Origin: Cervus elaphus
Lineage: Eukaryota > Chordata > Mammalia > Artiodactyla > Cervidae
DNA length: 64,000 nt
Reading direction: 5' to 3'
Assembly: GCF_910594005.1 (NCBI RefSeq)
Contig: NC_057841.1
Coordinates: 16,291,001-16,355,000 of the forward strand
Each line of letters begins with the position of its first letter. The stretch's first letter is position 1. Below, one piece after another: positions 24,636 to 35,036 of this stretch. The notes below the pieces were generated by a model that had not been told where the DNA came from, ran no database searches, and worked only from the letters and a program-made list of their open reading frames with translations. The translations under genes and the position numbers were made by a program.

Positions 24636-24928
24636 AATTATTTTGCCAAATCATCATCAGCAACATGTTTCATTCCGCTCCTACCACATGTTACTTAATT
24701 AGAAGTGTGCGACTTGCACACTGTAGGAAGGACCATGGGTGGGAGGCACAGAGTCCCTGAGAGGCAGCCCTTAAACCATAGAAACAGAAAACCCAGGCAA
24801 AAGAATTCCCTTACAGGTCTGGAAATTTCTTGACTAAGATTAAACATACCCATTTTGTGGTTTACTATATCTTTATATTAAATGTTATGGCTTGTCTTTT
24901 GTTTCAGTGCCAGATAACTGACAGTGTT

Positions 24929-25049
24929 TGGAGAAGGAAATGGCAACCCACTCTAGTATTCTTGCCTGGAAAATTCCATGGACAGAGGAACCTGGAGGGC
25001 TTACAGTCCATGGGGTCGCAAAGAGTCAGCCACAACTGAGCACTTCAGC
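24929..25049 (+). mobile_element. Headless Bov-tA SINE fragment with 13-bp TSD
   Basis: Contains only the BovB-related part of the SINE (GGAGAAGGAAATGGCAACCC to CCACAACTGAGCACTTCAGC); the tRNA-derived head is absent. Exact AACTGACAGTGTT copies at 24916-24928 and 25050-25062 show that it inserted in this 5'-truncated form. Confidence 0.92.
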
Positions 25050-25207
25050 AACTGACAGTGTTATCTTTTATCTTTCTAGCAACTATTAAAAGGATTTCAA
25101 AGTATGTAATCCAAAGAACACTTTTTAAAAAATAGAGATATCTCATACAGCCACCAGCTGAAACATATATAAAAACAATATGATGGTAAGTCATTAGCAT
25201 AAATAAT

Positions 25208-25415
25208 GCATGTTAGTTGCTCAGTCATGTCCGACTCTTGGCAACCCCAAGGACTGTAGCCCACCAGGCTCCTCTGTCCATGGGATTCTCCAGGCAAGAA
25301 AACTGGAGTGGGTTGCCATTTCCTTCTCCAGGGGATCTTCCCAACCCAGGGATCGCACCTGGGTCTCCTGCGTTGCAGGCAGATGCTTTACCAACTGAGC
25401 TACTAGGAAAACCCC
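25208..25415 (-). mobile_element. Bov-tA SINE, antisense, with 12-bp TSD
   Basis: Reads TTGCTCAGTCATGTCCGAC through to the antisense head CCAACTGAGCTACTAGGAAAACCC. It is flanked by AGCATAAATAAT (25196-25207) and AGCGTAAATAAT (25416-25427), a target duplication with one later change. Confidence 0.96.
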
Positions 25416-25429
25416 AGCGTAAATAATAG

Positions 25430-26140
25430 CAGATCACAAATAATCAGGGTGGCATGCATATTCATAAATAAACAACATTAGATATAGGAACCTGTAAAGT
25501 AACTTTAATTTTGCGATACAGTAACCAACTGCAAGATATTGTAGAACAGAAATATACCTGACACACAGAAAAACCATCAGCTTGCCAGCAAAGGGGAAGG
25601 TTAAACATGGTTTTGATCAGAGGTATCATTAATGAAAGATTAATAACCTAAAAGATTAATAGTAGCTGAAAAGGAAGAATTTCCTTTTATCTCCTTTTGC
25701 CTTCTTATCCTTTAATGTAGGTGTTAATGAATATTGAACTGGACACAAGGCAAGAAAAGGTTTAAGAAAAGGGAACAGACTGAATCTTCATCCTTGAATA
25801 ACCCAACTTGATTTTCTCCACCTTTCCCCTTTGAGCACCTCAGTAATTTTCCGTGGCTATTTCTGCACAGAAAATAAATATGCTTTGGATAGGGGGGAAA
25901 TGTGGCTTAGGCATTATATAAGATGATCACTAGGAAAAGTTAAGCTCTTAACCTGTTTTGTGAGAAAAAAAAAACACACAAAAAAACTGTTGTCCTCAGT
26001 AAAATAAGCACCGTTTTATAGTGAATCTGTCTCTGTCCTTCATTTCCGGTCTACCCCTCCTCCCATTCCATTTTCAGAAGAAACAGCTTCTCATCAGGAA
26101 CTATGAAGAGTTTTTATTTTTTCCAATCACTGTTTCGACC
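25430..26140. other. Unique stretch, nothing identified
   Basis: AT-rich DNA with an A-rich tract near 25964-25986. No supported feature. Confidence 0.55.
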
Positions 26141-26620
26141 ACACATCTCAAGTTAGATGCACGTCTCCTGCATCTGCTAAGAAGGGAAGCCCTGCCTCCA
26201 CCACCACTGTGAGCACTGATGCTCCGAGATACCGCGCAGTATGAGCTGGTGACGCTACAACTATGCACCCACACCTGCTGGTCACCGTGGCTTTAACATG
26301 GCTGAGCAGCAAATCTTTTTTCACTTGTTCATTAAGCAGGAGACCCAGGTTTCCGTAAAACCACATGCTCGTCATCGTTTGGTGGTGTGGCCTTGTTGCA
26401 TCACGCCTCTCATCTCTCTGGATTAGTGGTTTGGAAGCCACTGTCACCAACGTCAAGACCTCAGCGAGCGCTGTTGCTGGTCCTCCGACACCTGAGTCAG
26501 CCCTTCCAGGCAGGTGGCAGGATTCCCTGGGGGCTGCCTGGAACGTGTGGCTCTTCTGAACTGCGGAAGCGCTCTGAGACCCCTTCTGCCGCTCTTGGTG
26601 GTCACTGACTTCTTCCTGTC
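26141..26620. other. GC-richer unassigned patch
   Basis: A roughly 480-base patch with several CpGs (GAGATACCGCGCAGTATG near 26226, ACGTCAAGACC, GCGAGCGCTGTTGC) in AT-rich surroundings. A 102-codon minus-strand frame (26148-26456) and shorter plus frames cover it, none with a known domain. It could be a decayed LTR or retrocopy, or a conserved non-coding element. Confidence 0.4.
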
Positions 26621-26775
26621 CAGGGGCTCAGTGGTCAAGTATCCGCCTGCAATTCAGGAGATGTGGGTTCAATCACAAGCGGGATTCTTTACCACAAAGG
26701 AGTCCTGGACTGGCAGGCTACAGACCACGTGTCACAAAGAAGCGAACACGGCCTAGTGACTGAACCACAACAACA
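26621..26775 (+). mobile_element. Bov-tA SINE, internally deleted
   Basis: Keeps the head (GGGGCTCAGTGGTCAAG, CGCCTGCAATTCAGGAGATG, GGGTTCAATC). It has lost much of the GGGAAGATCCCCTGGAG section, then resumes with GGAGTCCTGGACTGGCAGGCTACAG and a tail ending in CACAACAAC. Confidence 0.85.
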
Positions 26776-27214
26776 CAAAGGTCTCTGAGATTCCTCAGTT
26801 GCACTCAGCGGTAATGGGAATCGCTGAGAGGAGACAGCATCCTGGGCACTCTGAAGGCCCTGTTTTGAGAACTCATCAGTATCCCAGCGGCTGCATCCTT
26901 CCTCTGAGGGGACCTACCACTGTGACTGCACTTGCTGTCTGGTGAGTCTCCTGCTTGAGTCATTTAGACTCGAGGCCCCGCATCCCTTGATGAGGCTGGT
27001 CTCATAACTATCCTGCTAGAATCTACTCCTATAGTACTTTCCAGAGCTAGTTACTTCACTCTGTGGTTTCAGGTAAGGAGAGAATAGATTTTCCAGTTAA
27101 ATGTCACTGGAAATACTGAAACTGGGAATCATGTGATATGAAAAACGCAAAGCTCAGGGGCCCATTCCATCCTGATTTGCGTCTGCTCTTGTAATCTGCT
27201 GCTGCAGATGACTG
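26776..27214. other. Unique stretch, nothing identified
   Basis: Ordinary sequence of moderate composition. A GTTTCAGGTAAGGAG string near 27067 resembles both splice sites back to back but lacks any supporting context. Confidence 0.5.
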
Positions 27215-27365
27215 CTTATTTCACTGGCCTCCATCTCCTCACTTGTGAAGCAGAAATAATAGATGCCTACTCCACTGACAGCTAAGACCGCTAAATGAGC
27301 TAAGGAATGAACATAGGGTGCCTCATCTATAACGGAAGCTGGTTAATGTTGGTAATAGATGTTAA
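27215..27365 (+). mobile_element. MIR-like SINE fragment (3' half)
   Basis: CTGGCCTCCATCTCCTCACTTGTGAAG, ATAATAGATGCCTACTCCAC and CTAAATGAGCTAAGGAATG follow the order of the MIR 3' half (CTCAGTTTCCTCATCTGTAAAATG and onward). Strongly diverged. Confidence 0.6.
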
Positions 27366-28506
27366 CATCTTTTATCAGCATCCCCTGTTGGTTTACTATG
27401 ACCTTTATACTCCTCATCTTCCTATAAAAAATTAAAGTGATGAGCATATTTGTTTGTTTACTTTTTATTTTATTAAAAACGCCTTTGATTTACTATGCTT
27501 AGCTGTATAAAAATGCTATCAAATGTTCTCAAAGAACTCAACACCCATTTGAAAAAAAAATAGCTCTATTTTGTTCATATCTAGGTCTCACTAGCAGCAT
27601 AAATTAATACTTAAATGTAAATAAATAGAAAGTGAATTATGTTAAGCATTATCAGTCCCAAACTGCATCCTTTAAAACTGTACCATATTAGCTGGAGTGA
27701 GATGTAAACTAGAAATCTTTTTAAATCATAATGTTTAAATTAAGACATCAGAAGATATACTGCAAATACTCAGATGGAATTTCACTGCCCTCAGTAGAGC
27801 TAGAAATACATTTTGCTACAATTTTCAATTATGTAACATAAAAATTGAAATATTTATAAGAAATAATCAAACTAAAGACAAGCATAATTTTAAAAGCCAT
27901 GTTAATGGGCAATGCCTTTCATCCCCTCCTCCCAAAAAGGGAGATGAAACGAACAAAACAACATGCCTCAAATAGCTTACACTTTTCAAATTTCACAGTC
28001 CTGGTTAATTCACATCCCAATTATCCTCTGAGGTACCCTAACCATGGAGACAACAAAGGATTTAGGGGAACAATGTAGGGCTTTGGGGAACAAAAACAAT
28101 AAAGACATGTTGTGCTTATACCTAGTCAAGCAACAAGGTTCCCTGGGGACTAAGGCATCCTAAAAAGAAAAAAATTAACACACAAAGATTTGTTTCTATC
28201 TGCAGTATCTGACTACTGCTGTTTTGCAAGTACCCCTGTCTCTCCATCTCCATCGTGGAGACAGGTGGGCTATGTGGTTCCTTCTTTCCAGTGGGTGTTA
28301 GCCATGTAAAGTGCCTTTTAAGGCCAACACATTCAACTGCCAGAGAAAGAACCTGGAGATATGTCTCTTTGGAACTGTGACTGTCATGTTCACTCCTCTT
28401 TGGGCCTGGATCCATGAGAATCTTCATGGAGTAGATCCAGCCTTGCTGACCAGCAGTAAGCCTTGTGTGAGTGAAGGAAAAGATTTTAGTGTTTAAAGAA
28501 GATATT
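27366..28506. other. Unique stretch, nothing identified
   Basis: No repeat I can name. A 153-codon minus-strand frame (28122-28583) runs from unique sequence into the following TA microsatellite; its C-terminal half has no known domain, and I do not treat it as a gene. Confidence 0.5.
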
Positions 28507-28566
28507 TGTGTGTGTATATATATACATATACATAGATATACATACTTATATATGTCATATATATAT
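28507..28566. repeat. (TG)n(TA)n / TACATA microsatellite
   Basis: TGTGTGTGTATATATATACATATACATAG and similar units, ending directly at the tail of the next SINE. Confidence 0.88.
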
Positions 28567-28777
28567 GTGAAAGTCATAGTCACTCAGTCATGTCCAACTC
28601 TTTGTGACCTATGGGCTGTAAACTGCCAGGCTTCTCTATCCATGGGATTCTCCAGGCAAGAATACTGGAGTGGGTTGCCATGCCCTTCTCCAGGAGATCT
28701 TCCTGACCCAGGGATGGAACTTGGGTCCCCTACATTGGCAGACAGATTCTTTACCCTCTGAGCCACTGGAGGACTTT
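28567..28777 (-). mobile_element. Bov-tA SINE, antisense (left arm of a SINE inverted repeat)
   Basis: From the antisense tail GTGAAAGTCATAGTCACTCAG to the antisense head CTTTACCCTCTGAGCCACTGG. It is inserted in a TATA tract (CATATATATATG before it, CATATATATACATG after it), so the exact duplication cannot be separated from the microsatellite. Confidence 0.94.
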
Positions 28778-28809
28778 TCATATATATACATGGGGCGGGT
28801 GGGGGACGC

Positions 28810-29020
28810 TGCTTCCCTGATGGCTGAGCAGGTAAAGAATCTGCCTGCAGTGCAGGAAACAAAAGAGATGCGAGTTCGATCCCTGGGTCAGGAAGATCCC
28901 CTGGAGAAGGAAATGGCAACTCACTCCAGTATTCTTGCCTGGAGAATCTCATAGACAGGGGAGCCTGGCAGTCTGCAGTCCATGGAGTCACAAAGAGTTA
29001 GATACAAATGAGCACACACT
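28810..29020 (+). mobile_element. Bov-tA SINE (right arm of a SINE inverted repeat)
   Basis: From GCTTCCCTGATGGCTGAGCAGG to ATACAAATGAGCACACACTGG. Its head faces the head of the antisense SINE about 30 bases to the left, so the two form an inverted repeat with arms of roughly 200 bases. Confidence 0.95.
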
Positions 29021-29028
29021 GGACTGGA

Positions 29029-29053
29029 TGTGTGTGTGTGTGTGTGTGTGTGT
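29029..29053. repeat. (TG)n microsatellite
   Basis: About twelve TG units at the 3' end of the preceding SINE, a typical position for SINE-tail-derived microsatellites. Confidence 0.92.
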
Positions 29054-29078
29054 ATGCACTGGGTATGTATATATATAT

Positions 29079-29276
29079 GGGCTTCCCTCATAGCTCAGTT
29101 AGTAAAGAATCCGACTGCCATGCAGGAGACACCGGTTCAATTCCTGGGTCAGGAAGATCCACTGGAGAAGGGATAGACTATCCACTCCAGTATTCTGGCC
29201 TGGAGAATTCCACGGACTGTATAGTCCATGGGGTCACAAAGAGTCACACACGACTGAGCGACTTTCACTTTCACTG
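29079..29276 (+). mobile_element. Bov-tA SINE with TTTCACTTTCAC tail
   Basis: GGGCTTCCCTCATAGCTCAG through CACACGACTGAGCGACTTTCACTTTCACTG. The missing CAGAGGAGCCTGG block (replaced by CACGGACTGTATAGTCC) and the ACTTTCACTTTCAC tail mark a distinct Bov-tA subfamily from its two left neighbours. Confidence 0.94.
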
Positions 29277-30159
29277 TCACGTGTCATATATGGAGGTGAA
29301 CACGCATGCTCCTTTCATTACCTGGAAGCTTTGGAGGACGAACCCCACCCCTGCCCATCACTCATTCTCCACCCTTCACAAGAGACTGTTACCAAGGAAA
29401 TAAAGAGTTCTGCCTCTGGAACACATTCCTGAGGAATTTGTCAGATAAGCTACAGAAGGACAAAGAATTCTACAGGCTGACACAAAGGCCAGGGTTAACC
29501 AAGAAGGAAATTCCAGAAAGAGAATCACTAGGGCAGGACAGACAGGGAACAGAGTAGATAGCACTTTAGGAGAGAAAACACATTCAGAACATATTTTATT
29601 CAACAGTATGTTAGCTTTAAAAATTATAAAACAAGCAACATACTGTTGAATAAAATATGTTATATCTTCCTACCTTGTCAAACACGCATTCATTTGGACA
29701 AAATGTATAATGCTATGCTTTCTATTTGACTAAAATTTGGAAAAATATCCAAGCTGAGTACATCCACTTTGCATGTATCTTGGTTCTGTTGATGGACTGG
29801 CTATGTTTGGATGAATAATAAAGGCAAAGATAATTCATAAATAACTATGTATCTGTTCTATAACATTTATTTTTATTGATTTCAATAATGCAAAGGATTG
29901 CATCCTATAGCTCAGAGGGTATAAAAGAAGGAACTCTGTGAGAGCAAAAGGAATCCACCGGTTGAAAATAATTAACTATTGCAGGAATGATCTGAAAAGA
30001 GGCAGCCTGGCCATCTGCCAGGGATGGGGGACCACCGAGTTAAGGCAGGCTGTATATACCTTTTCAGATATATGGTTTCGGGGGACTCGGGCATCTAGTT
30101 CTTTTTTATTCACCGTTTTGAGCACTTGCTCCATGTGAAACCCTCTGTTACATCTACAA
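29277..30159. other. Unique stretch around an inverted repeat
   Basis: Apart from the perfect inverted repeat at 29588-29661, I recognise nothing. The 131-codon plus frame 29008-29403 starts in the TG microsatellite and SINE and is not a gene. Confidence 0.55.
29588..29661. repeat. Perfect 25-bp inverted repeat, 24-base spacer
   Basis: The left arm 29588-29612 (AACATATTTTATTC... ...AGTATGTT) is the exact reverse complement of the right arm 29637-29661 (AACATACTGTTG... ...AAATATGTT). The spacer is 29613-29636. With one bulged A, the stem extends four more pairs (GCTT with AAGC). This is a strong hairpin or cruciform-forming sequence, AT-rich, and not part of any repeat I recognise. Confidence 0.95.
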
Positions 30160-30640
30160 CAATGAAGAAGAGTGGTAGGAATAAGCTCTTTCATGGCCAA
30201 GGAGACAGGCAATTGAGCAGATAATTAGAAGGGTTGTGATCAAGCTCTTTAGTCGAAGTAGCTAGGAGGTCACAACAGAGGGGTCAGGGAAGGGGGGCAG
30301 GCAGGAAGGAGAGCAGACACCAGAGCTGAGCAGGGAAGGGTGGAGGAAAGGGAATCCTGAGCCAAGGAGGCGTTATGAACTGCAAGAGTTATAAACTGTT
30401 ATTCCAAGCAGAAGAAATTGATGGGCAAAGGTTCTGAGGCAGAGAACAGCTCTTCTGATGAGGGAAACTGAGAGTGGCTGGGGGTACAAGGGAGACGTCA
30501 GGAGGGAAAGGAGTGGGATGTGAGCAGTGAGGCTATGTCCAACAGACACGATTTCTTGAAAGCCTTGCTGAAAGTTTGGTACATTATCTTAAAAACAATG
30601 AGCAGTCATCAAAAAGTTTTCAGCCGAAAGGGGTTAACTT
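30160..30640. mobile_element. Ancient mammalian interspersed repeat, family unresolved
   Basis: TTATTCCAAGCAGAAGAAATTG, GGCAAAGGTTCTGAGGCAGAG, AAACTGAGAGTGGCTGGGG and AATGAGCAGTCATCAAAAAG occur in the order of a widespread old mammalian repeat (the GCATTCCAGGCAGAGGGAA ... AAGCCATTGGAGGGTTTT type). I recognise the pattern but cannot name the family with confidence. Confidence 0.5.
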
Positions 30641-32287
30641 TTTCACATGTTACATGTTCACCCGGACCTGTATAAGGACTGGTTTAAATCTTACTGACTT
30701 ACTTATATTATTTGGATAGTTTCGAATATTCCTCACAAAATTTTGTAGCTTTCAGAGTCCTAAATTATTGAACATTCAGTAATTATCAATGTATCTAATC
30801 TTAACTACAAATAACATTGGTTATTTAACTACAAATAACATTTACAGAATGCAAAAAGAATATTTTGTATAAAGTTTTATGTGAATTCAATATTAACAGC
30901 TACAATTTATACTGCAAATAAGCATCAATCTTTATTTTTAAAAAGGATTTGGAGAAGGTCTCAAGTTCCTTTTTATAACTATATATTTCACATGAGCTGA
31001 GTTCAGTTAAACTTGAATTAAATTTCACTGCTCTTTTTCTTTGTAAGTTAAACATCATATCCTATTGGATGTTGCCTTTTTTAGGACATGAGAGAAATTC
31101 AATCTATTAAATTAATTGTACTGACATATTTTTAGAATGTGGTTCATACACAGGGCTTTTTAAGCTTATCATGACATGCCATCACTTACATTTAACTTGC
31201 ATCAAGTGTATTGCAACTCATTCGTATTCCTTAAAACCTGCATTCAACACACAAGACTGCATATAGTTAAGCTGTGAACTTCTAATCAAACAGACTAATC
31301 GCGCCTTTAAATTATTCAATTTACCTCTGTCCTCCCGCCTAATTTTTAATAGATGTCATGGTATTTGCATCTTCTTTATCGAGACAGAAATCATCTTCCT
31401 ACGATAATCTCTCTGAATGGAATATGACAGAGAAGATAGATGGCTTCTGAATGGTAAATTTCCCAATAACCATCTACAAAGTGACTATGGAAGGAATTCT
31501 ATATTTCATGGCTTGCAAAAACTACTACTGTTATCTCCACAAAAGCACGCAGGCAGATAGGAAGGAGGGAGGGCTGCAGGGAGGGTAGAAGAAAGGAAGG
31601 AAGGAAGACATTTAAATAAGATGGACCCACAGGGCAGAAATAGGCAGCAAGTGTGGTTCTTGGTGAAGATGGATCAAGAAGGAATTCATTTAAGAAATGT
31701 ATTCTCAATGCCAACCACGGACAGTGCCTTGAGTTCTTCACATAGCACTCTCAAAAACCTGATAGTCCTAATTGGAAAGATAAAATACAGACCTGACATA
31801 AGGTAAAACACTGCTTCTCCAGAGTGGTCTGTGAACCACCTACATCAGAATCAAGGGGGTTGCTTATGTAAAACGCAGATCATGTCTCGAGTGCCTACCC
31901 CGTATCTACAGACATCTAATCTGAACTCCTCTCCAAGTCCCACTGCAAATATGTACCTTACCTATTTCCCCAGTTGTCACAGCTGATGTACTTGAAAATC
32001 TGAGAAGTCCTCAGAAAGAACATAGAAAGTAATCTGAGGGAGGGAAGGGAAAATGCCTCTGAGATCAAACAGGACAAATGACCCCAGCAAAGGAGAATGA
32101 TATGCAGGAGTTATATCAAGGAGTCCCCTGACAGTACCATGACAATTAGCTTCAATGACAGCAATTTTGATTAAGGAAAATCCTGAGGCAAGATATTATC
32201 ACTAGATACTACTAAAAGGATATTGATTTCACCCACTCAACATTCAGTTTTCCTAAAGAAAGCAAAAGCTTGTTAATTCTCATTAAT
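30641..32287. other. Unique stretch with a short purine tract
   Basis: Contains a GGAA/GGGA purine tract at about 31557-31608 (AGGAAGGAGGGAGGGCTGCAGGG and GAAAGGAAGGAAGGAAG). Otherwise nothing I can identify. Confidence 0.55.
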
Positions 32288-32299
32288 GAAAATCTTCCT

Positions 32300-32515
32300 G
32301 TGCGTGGGTGCTCAGTTGTGTCCTGGCCTTGGTGACTCCATGGACTGGAGCCTCTCAGGCTCCTTTGTCCATGGGATTTTCCAGGCAAGAATATTGGAAT
32401 CAGTTGCCATTTCCCATTCCAGGGATCTTCCCAACCCAGGTATAAAAATTGTGTTTCTTGCATCTCCTTCATTGGCAGATGGATTCTTTACCACTGCACT
32501 GCTTGGGAAGCCCCA
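32300..32515 (-). mobile_element. Bov-tA SINE, antisense, with 12-bp TSD
   Basis: Reads GCTCAGTTGTGTCCTGGCC to GCACTGCTTGGGAAGCCCC. Flanked by GAAAATCTTCCT (32288-32299) and GAAAATCATCCT (32516-32527), a duplication with one change. The body is diverged, suggesting an older copy. Confidence 0.93.
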
Positions 32516-32527
32516 GAAAATCATCCT

Positions 32528-34229
32528 ACTGTCTATGAAATCTGGGCATTCCAGAGATCTCCTTTCAAGGAGTCGGAAGACATTTTTTCTGACTATATAT
32601 CTATCAGATCTCCAGATTGGTCTTATCTTTTGTTAACCCATACCATGGGTTTTACTAATTTTTTTTTTTTTTTTTTTCCAGAAAGGCATTCCTAGTCTCA
32701 GAATACCATCATTTTTTCCCCACAGGGCCCTTGTATTTTGCAAAAAGAACAAATTGTTAAATTTTATAGTTTAGTTTTAGAATGGATTTGTGGCATAGGG
32801 AAATATTTTAAGGTATCCAAGGAATCCTTATTTATTTTCAATATTTACAAATGTCTCTGGAACCTAGACCAGGAGAAAACTTGCACAGTGAAAGGTGTCT
32901 TGAATCAACTAATCTACAAACAGTATTCTCTGAGGGCTAAGATTACAAATACATTCCTGGACATATGTTTATTTTTAATATTCATAGTTAGTCACACAGA
33001 ACTGAACAAATTTGACTGGTCCTTTAGATGAAAGTGTTAATTTTTCAAGGAGATGAGTACTAGTCAACAAACATGAGTTATTTACATAGATTAAATTACC
33101 TACTGCCATGCCTCAAACAACAACAAGAAAAGCATATTAAAATTGCAACCACATGTAACACATGAATTAAAATGTTGATCTAACTGACATCTCAAATAAT
33201 ACTATAAATCAGAGAATGTTTATTCCTCCAGTGGGACAATTCTAAAAGAGATGGCTGACCTATATACACTAACACACAAACAACTCTGACCTATGGCTAC
33301 AAAAAGATAGCAATTTCAAGTTTATCTTGCATTTATTTAAAAATAATTGATTTGTTTTTTTTTCCAAGAGTGACTCACTACCTCTCCAAGTGACAAGATT
33401 TTCCCAGGCCTTTAACCACTTGATTACAGAACTCATTCTTTAGCCACATATCCTGGAAAAATATCAAATGCTCATTATGGTTCACACTGTCAAAATAGTA
33501 TTGTGCCAGTAGCAGCAGGTATAGAGTTCCTTAACAGTCAAAAAAAAAGATTCACGTGAAAAAATCTAGTAAACTGAGATCACTCAAGCAGAAAACCACC
33601 ATGCTACTAAAGACAGGCAGGCAGAGACAAAAGGACAGCATCTTAGAACCTCCCTTCTTTGTGACTCAGGGAAGGTCGTATAGATGATACATGCCCCCCA
33701 CCCAAGTTCACCTAGGATCCCTCTTGAGACACTACACACCAGACAAGTAAAGAAGAGAAGAGATCTCATTTTGCATTTTGATTGTTTGTTACTCTCACCT
33801 CTTCAAATCATAAAATATGTCAGGGGTATGCAGTGATTCCATAGAAGGCAAAGAGAAAACTTTACACAGTTTTGCTATTTTTTTTCCACTTCAAAATTTA
33901 TCTATGAACAAATGAGTAAAAAATTCGTAGTTTTCTCTTACTTCTTAATTTAAAAAGCCCTGCCCAAGACCCAATCCATGATCACAAATTTAGTACTAAA
34001 AGAAGTATTTATTAAAAAAAAAAAAGTGAATAGTTCTCAACAGTCTGTACTCATGTCTACTCTTCTTTATCATTTATTATCATTCTTTGGGGTCATATTC
34101 TAGATTAACAAGAAGGCAAAAAAATTAATATAACAACCTTCATTTAAACAAATAAAAAGCTGTTAATATGTTATATATCTCATTGCTTGCTTTTCTCAAA
34201 AGCCTTCAAAAAATAATATACATATATAT
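32528..34229. other. AT-rich stretch, nothing identified
   Basis: Includes a T17 run near 32661-32677 and a (TA)n run near 34216-34237. No gene or nameable repeat was seen. Confidence 0.55.
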
Positions 34230-34237
34230 ATATATAT

Positions 34238-34600
34238 CCCATCATGGGGAAATGTTTAAATAAATTATGATACATTCAAAACATTCAATATTACATAACC
34301 TTGAGATTTACCAATAATTTTAATGGCACAAGTAAATTCTTAAAGAAACAATATAAATATGAATTACACTGTATTAATGCATACTTTTATTCTATATATT
34401 GAGAAAAAGAAAATAAAAACGAGGCAAGAGAGAAAAAACTACTAATGGGTATGGAGTTTAGTTTAAGATGATGAAAATATTCTATACTTAGATTGTGACA
34501 ATGGTTGTGTAATCTGTGACATACTTAAAAAACATTGAATTGTATGCCTTAAATAATTGGATATTATAGTATATAAGCAGTATCACAATAAATATAATTA
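34238..34600 (+). mobile_element. Old L1 3' end, sense
   Basis: GGGGAAATGTTTAAATAAATTATGATACATTC, CTAATGGGTATGGAGTTTAGTTTAAGATGATG, and GACAATGGTTGTGTAATCTGTGACATAC and TTGAATTGTATGCCTTAAATAATTGG follow, in order, the 3' UTR of old L1M-type elements. It ends TATCACAATAAAT near 34594, where the polyadenylation signal would be. Confidence 0.75.
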
Positions 34601-34604
34601 AAAT

Positions 34605-34825
34605 GCTAGATATCCTTTTAAATAATGTTATTTAGGTATAATTTGACTAAAATATCTAATTTAGGTATAAAGTTTGACAAATTATAACAAATGTTTATAC
34701 TAATGAAATCAGGATAAAGATTTCCCTTAGCTCAAAATAGTGTCTTCATTTAATATGTATTCCTTTCTAATTAATCCCTTCTTAACTCTCAGCCTGGGGA
34801 AAATATTGACCAGATTTGCCACTAT
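34605..34825 (-). mobile_element. Old L1 3' region, antisense (left part)
   Basis: AGGTATAAAGTTTGACAAATTATAACAAATG and AATGAAATCAGGATAAAGATTTCCC follow the antisense 3' UTR of an old L1 (ACAATTTGATAAATTTTGACATATG ... ATCAAGATAGTGAAC type). It continues beyond the BovB at 34826-35036. Confidence 0.7.
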
Positions 34826-35036
34826 CAGTTCAGTTCAGCTCAGTTCAGTTCAGTTGCTTGGTTGTGTCCGACTCTTTGCCGCCCCACGCACTGCAGCACA
34901 CCAGGCCTCCCTGTCCATCACCAACTCCCAGAGTCCACCCAAACTCATGTCCACTGAGTAGGTAATGCCATCCAACCATCTCATCCTCGGACATCCCCTT
35001 CTCCTGCCTTCAATCTTTCCCAGCATCAGGGTCTTT
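34826..35036 (-). mobile_element. BovB 3' end, antisense, inserted in L1
   Basis: CAGTTCAGTTCAGCTCAGTTC terminus, then CTGTCCATCACCAACTCCCAG and TAATGCCATCCAACCATCTC to CAGCATCAGGGTCTTTTT. It splits an old antisense L1 at a site whose two halves (…CCACTAT and ATAGATTAG…) rejoin to the L1 consensus order, so the BovB is the younger insertion. Confidence 0.95.

Noticed and set aside
28122..28583. 153-codon minus-strand frame
   Set aside because: It begins inside a TA microsatellite and shows no domain, splice sites or composition typical of coding sequence.
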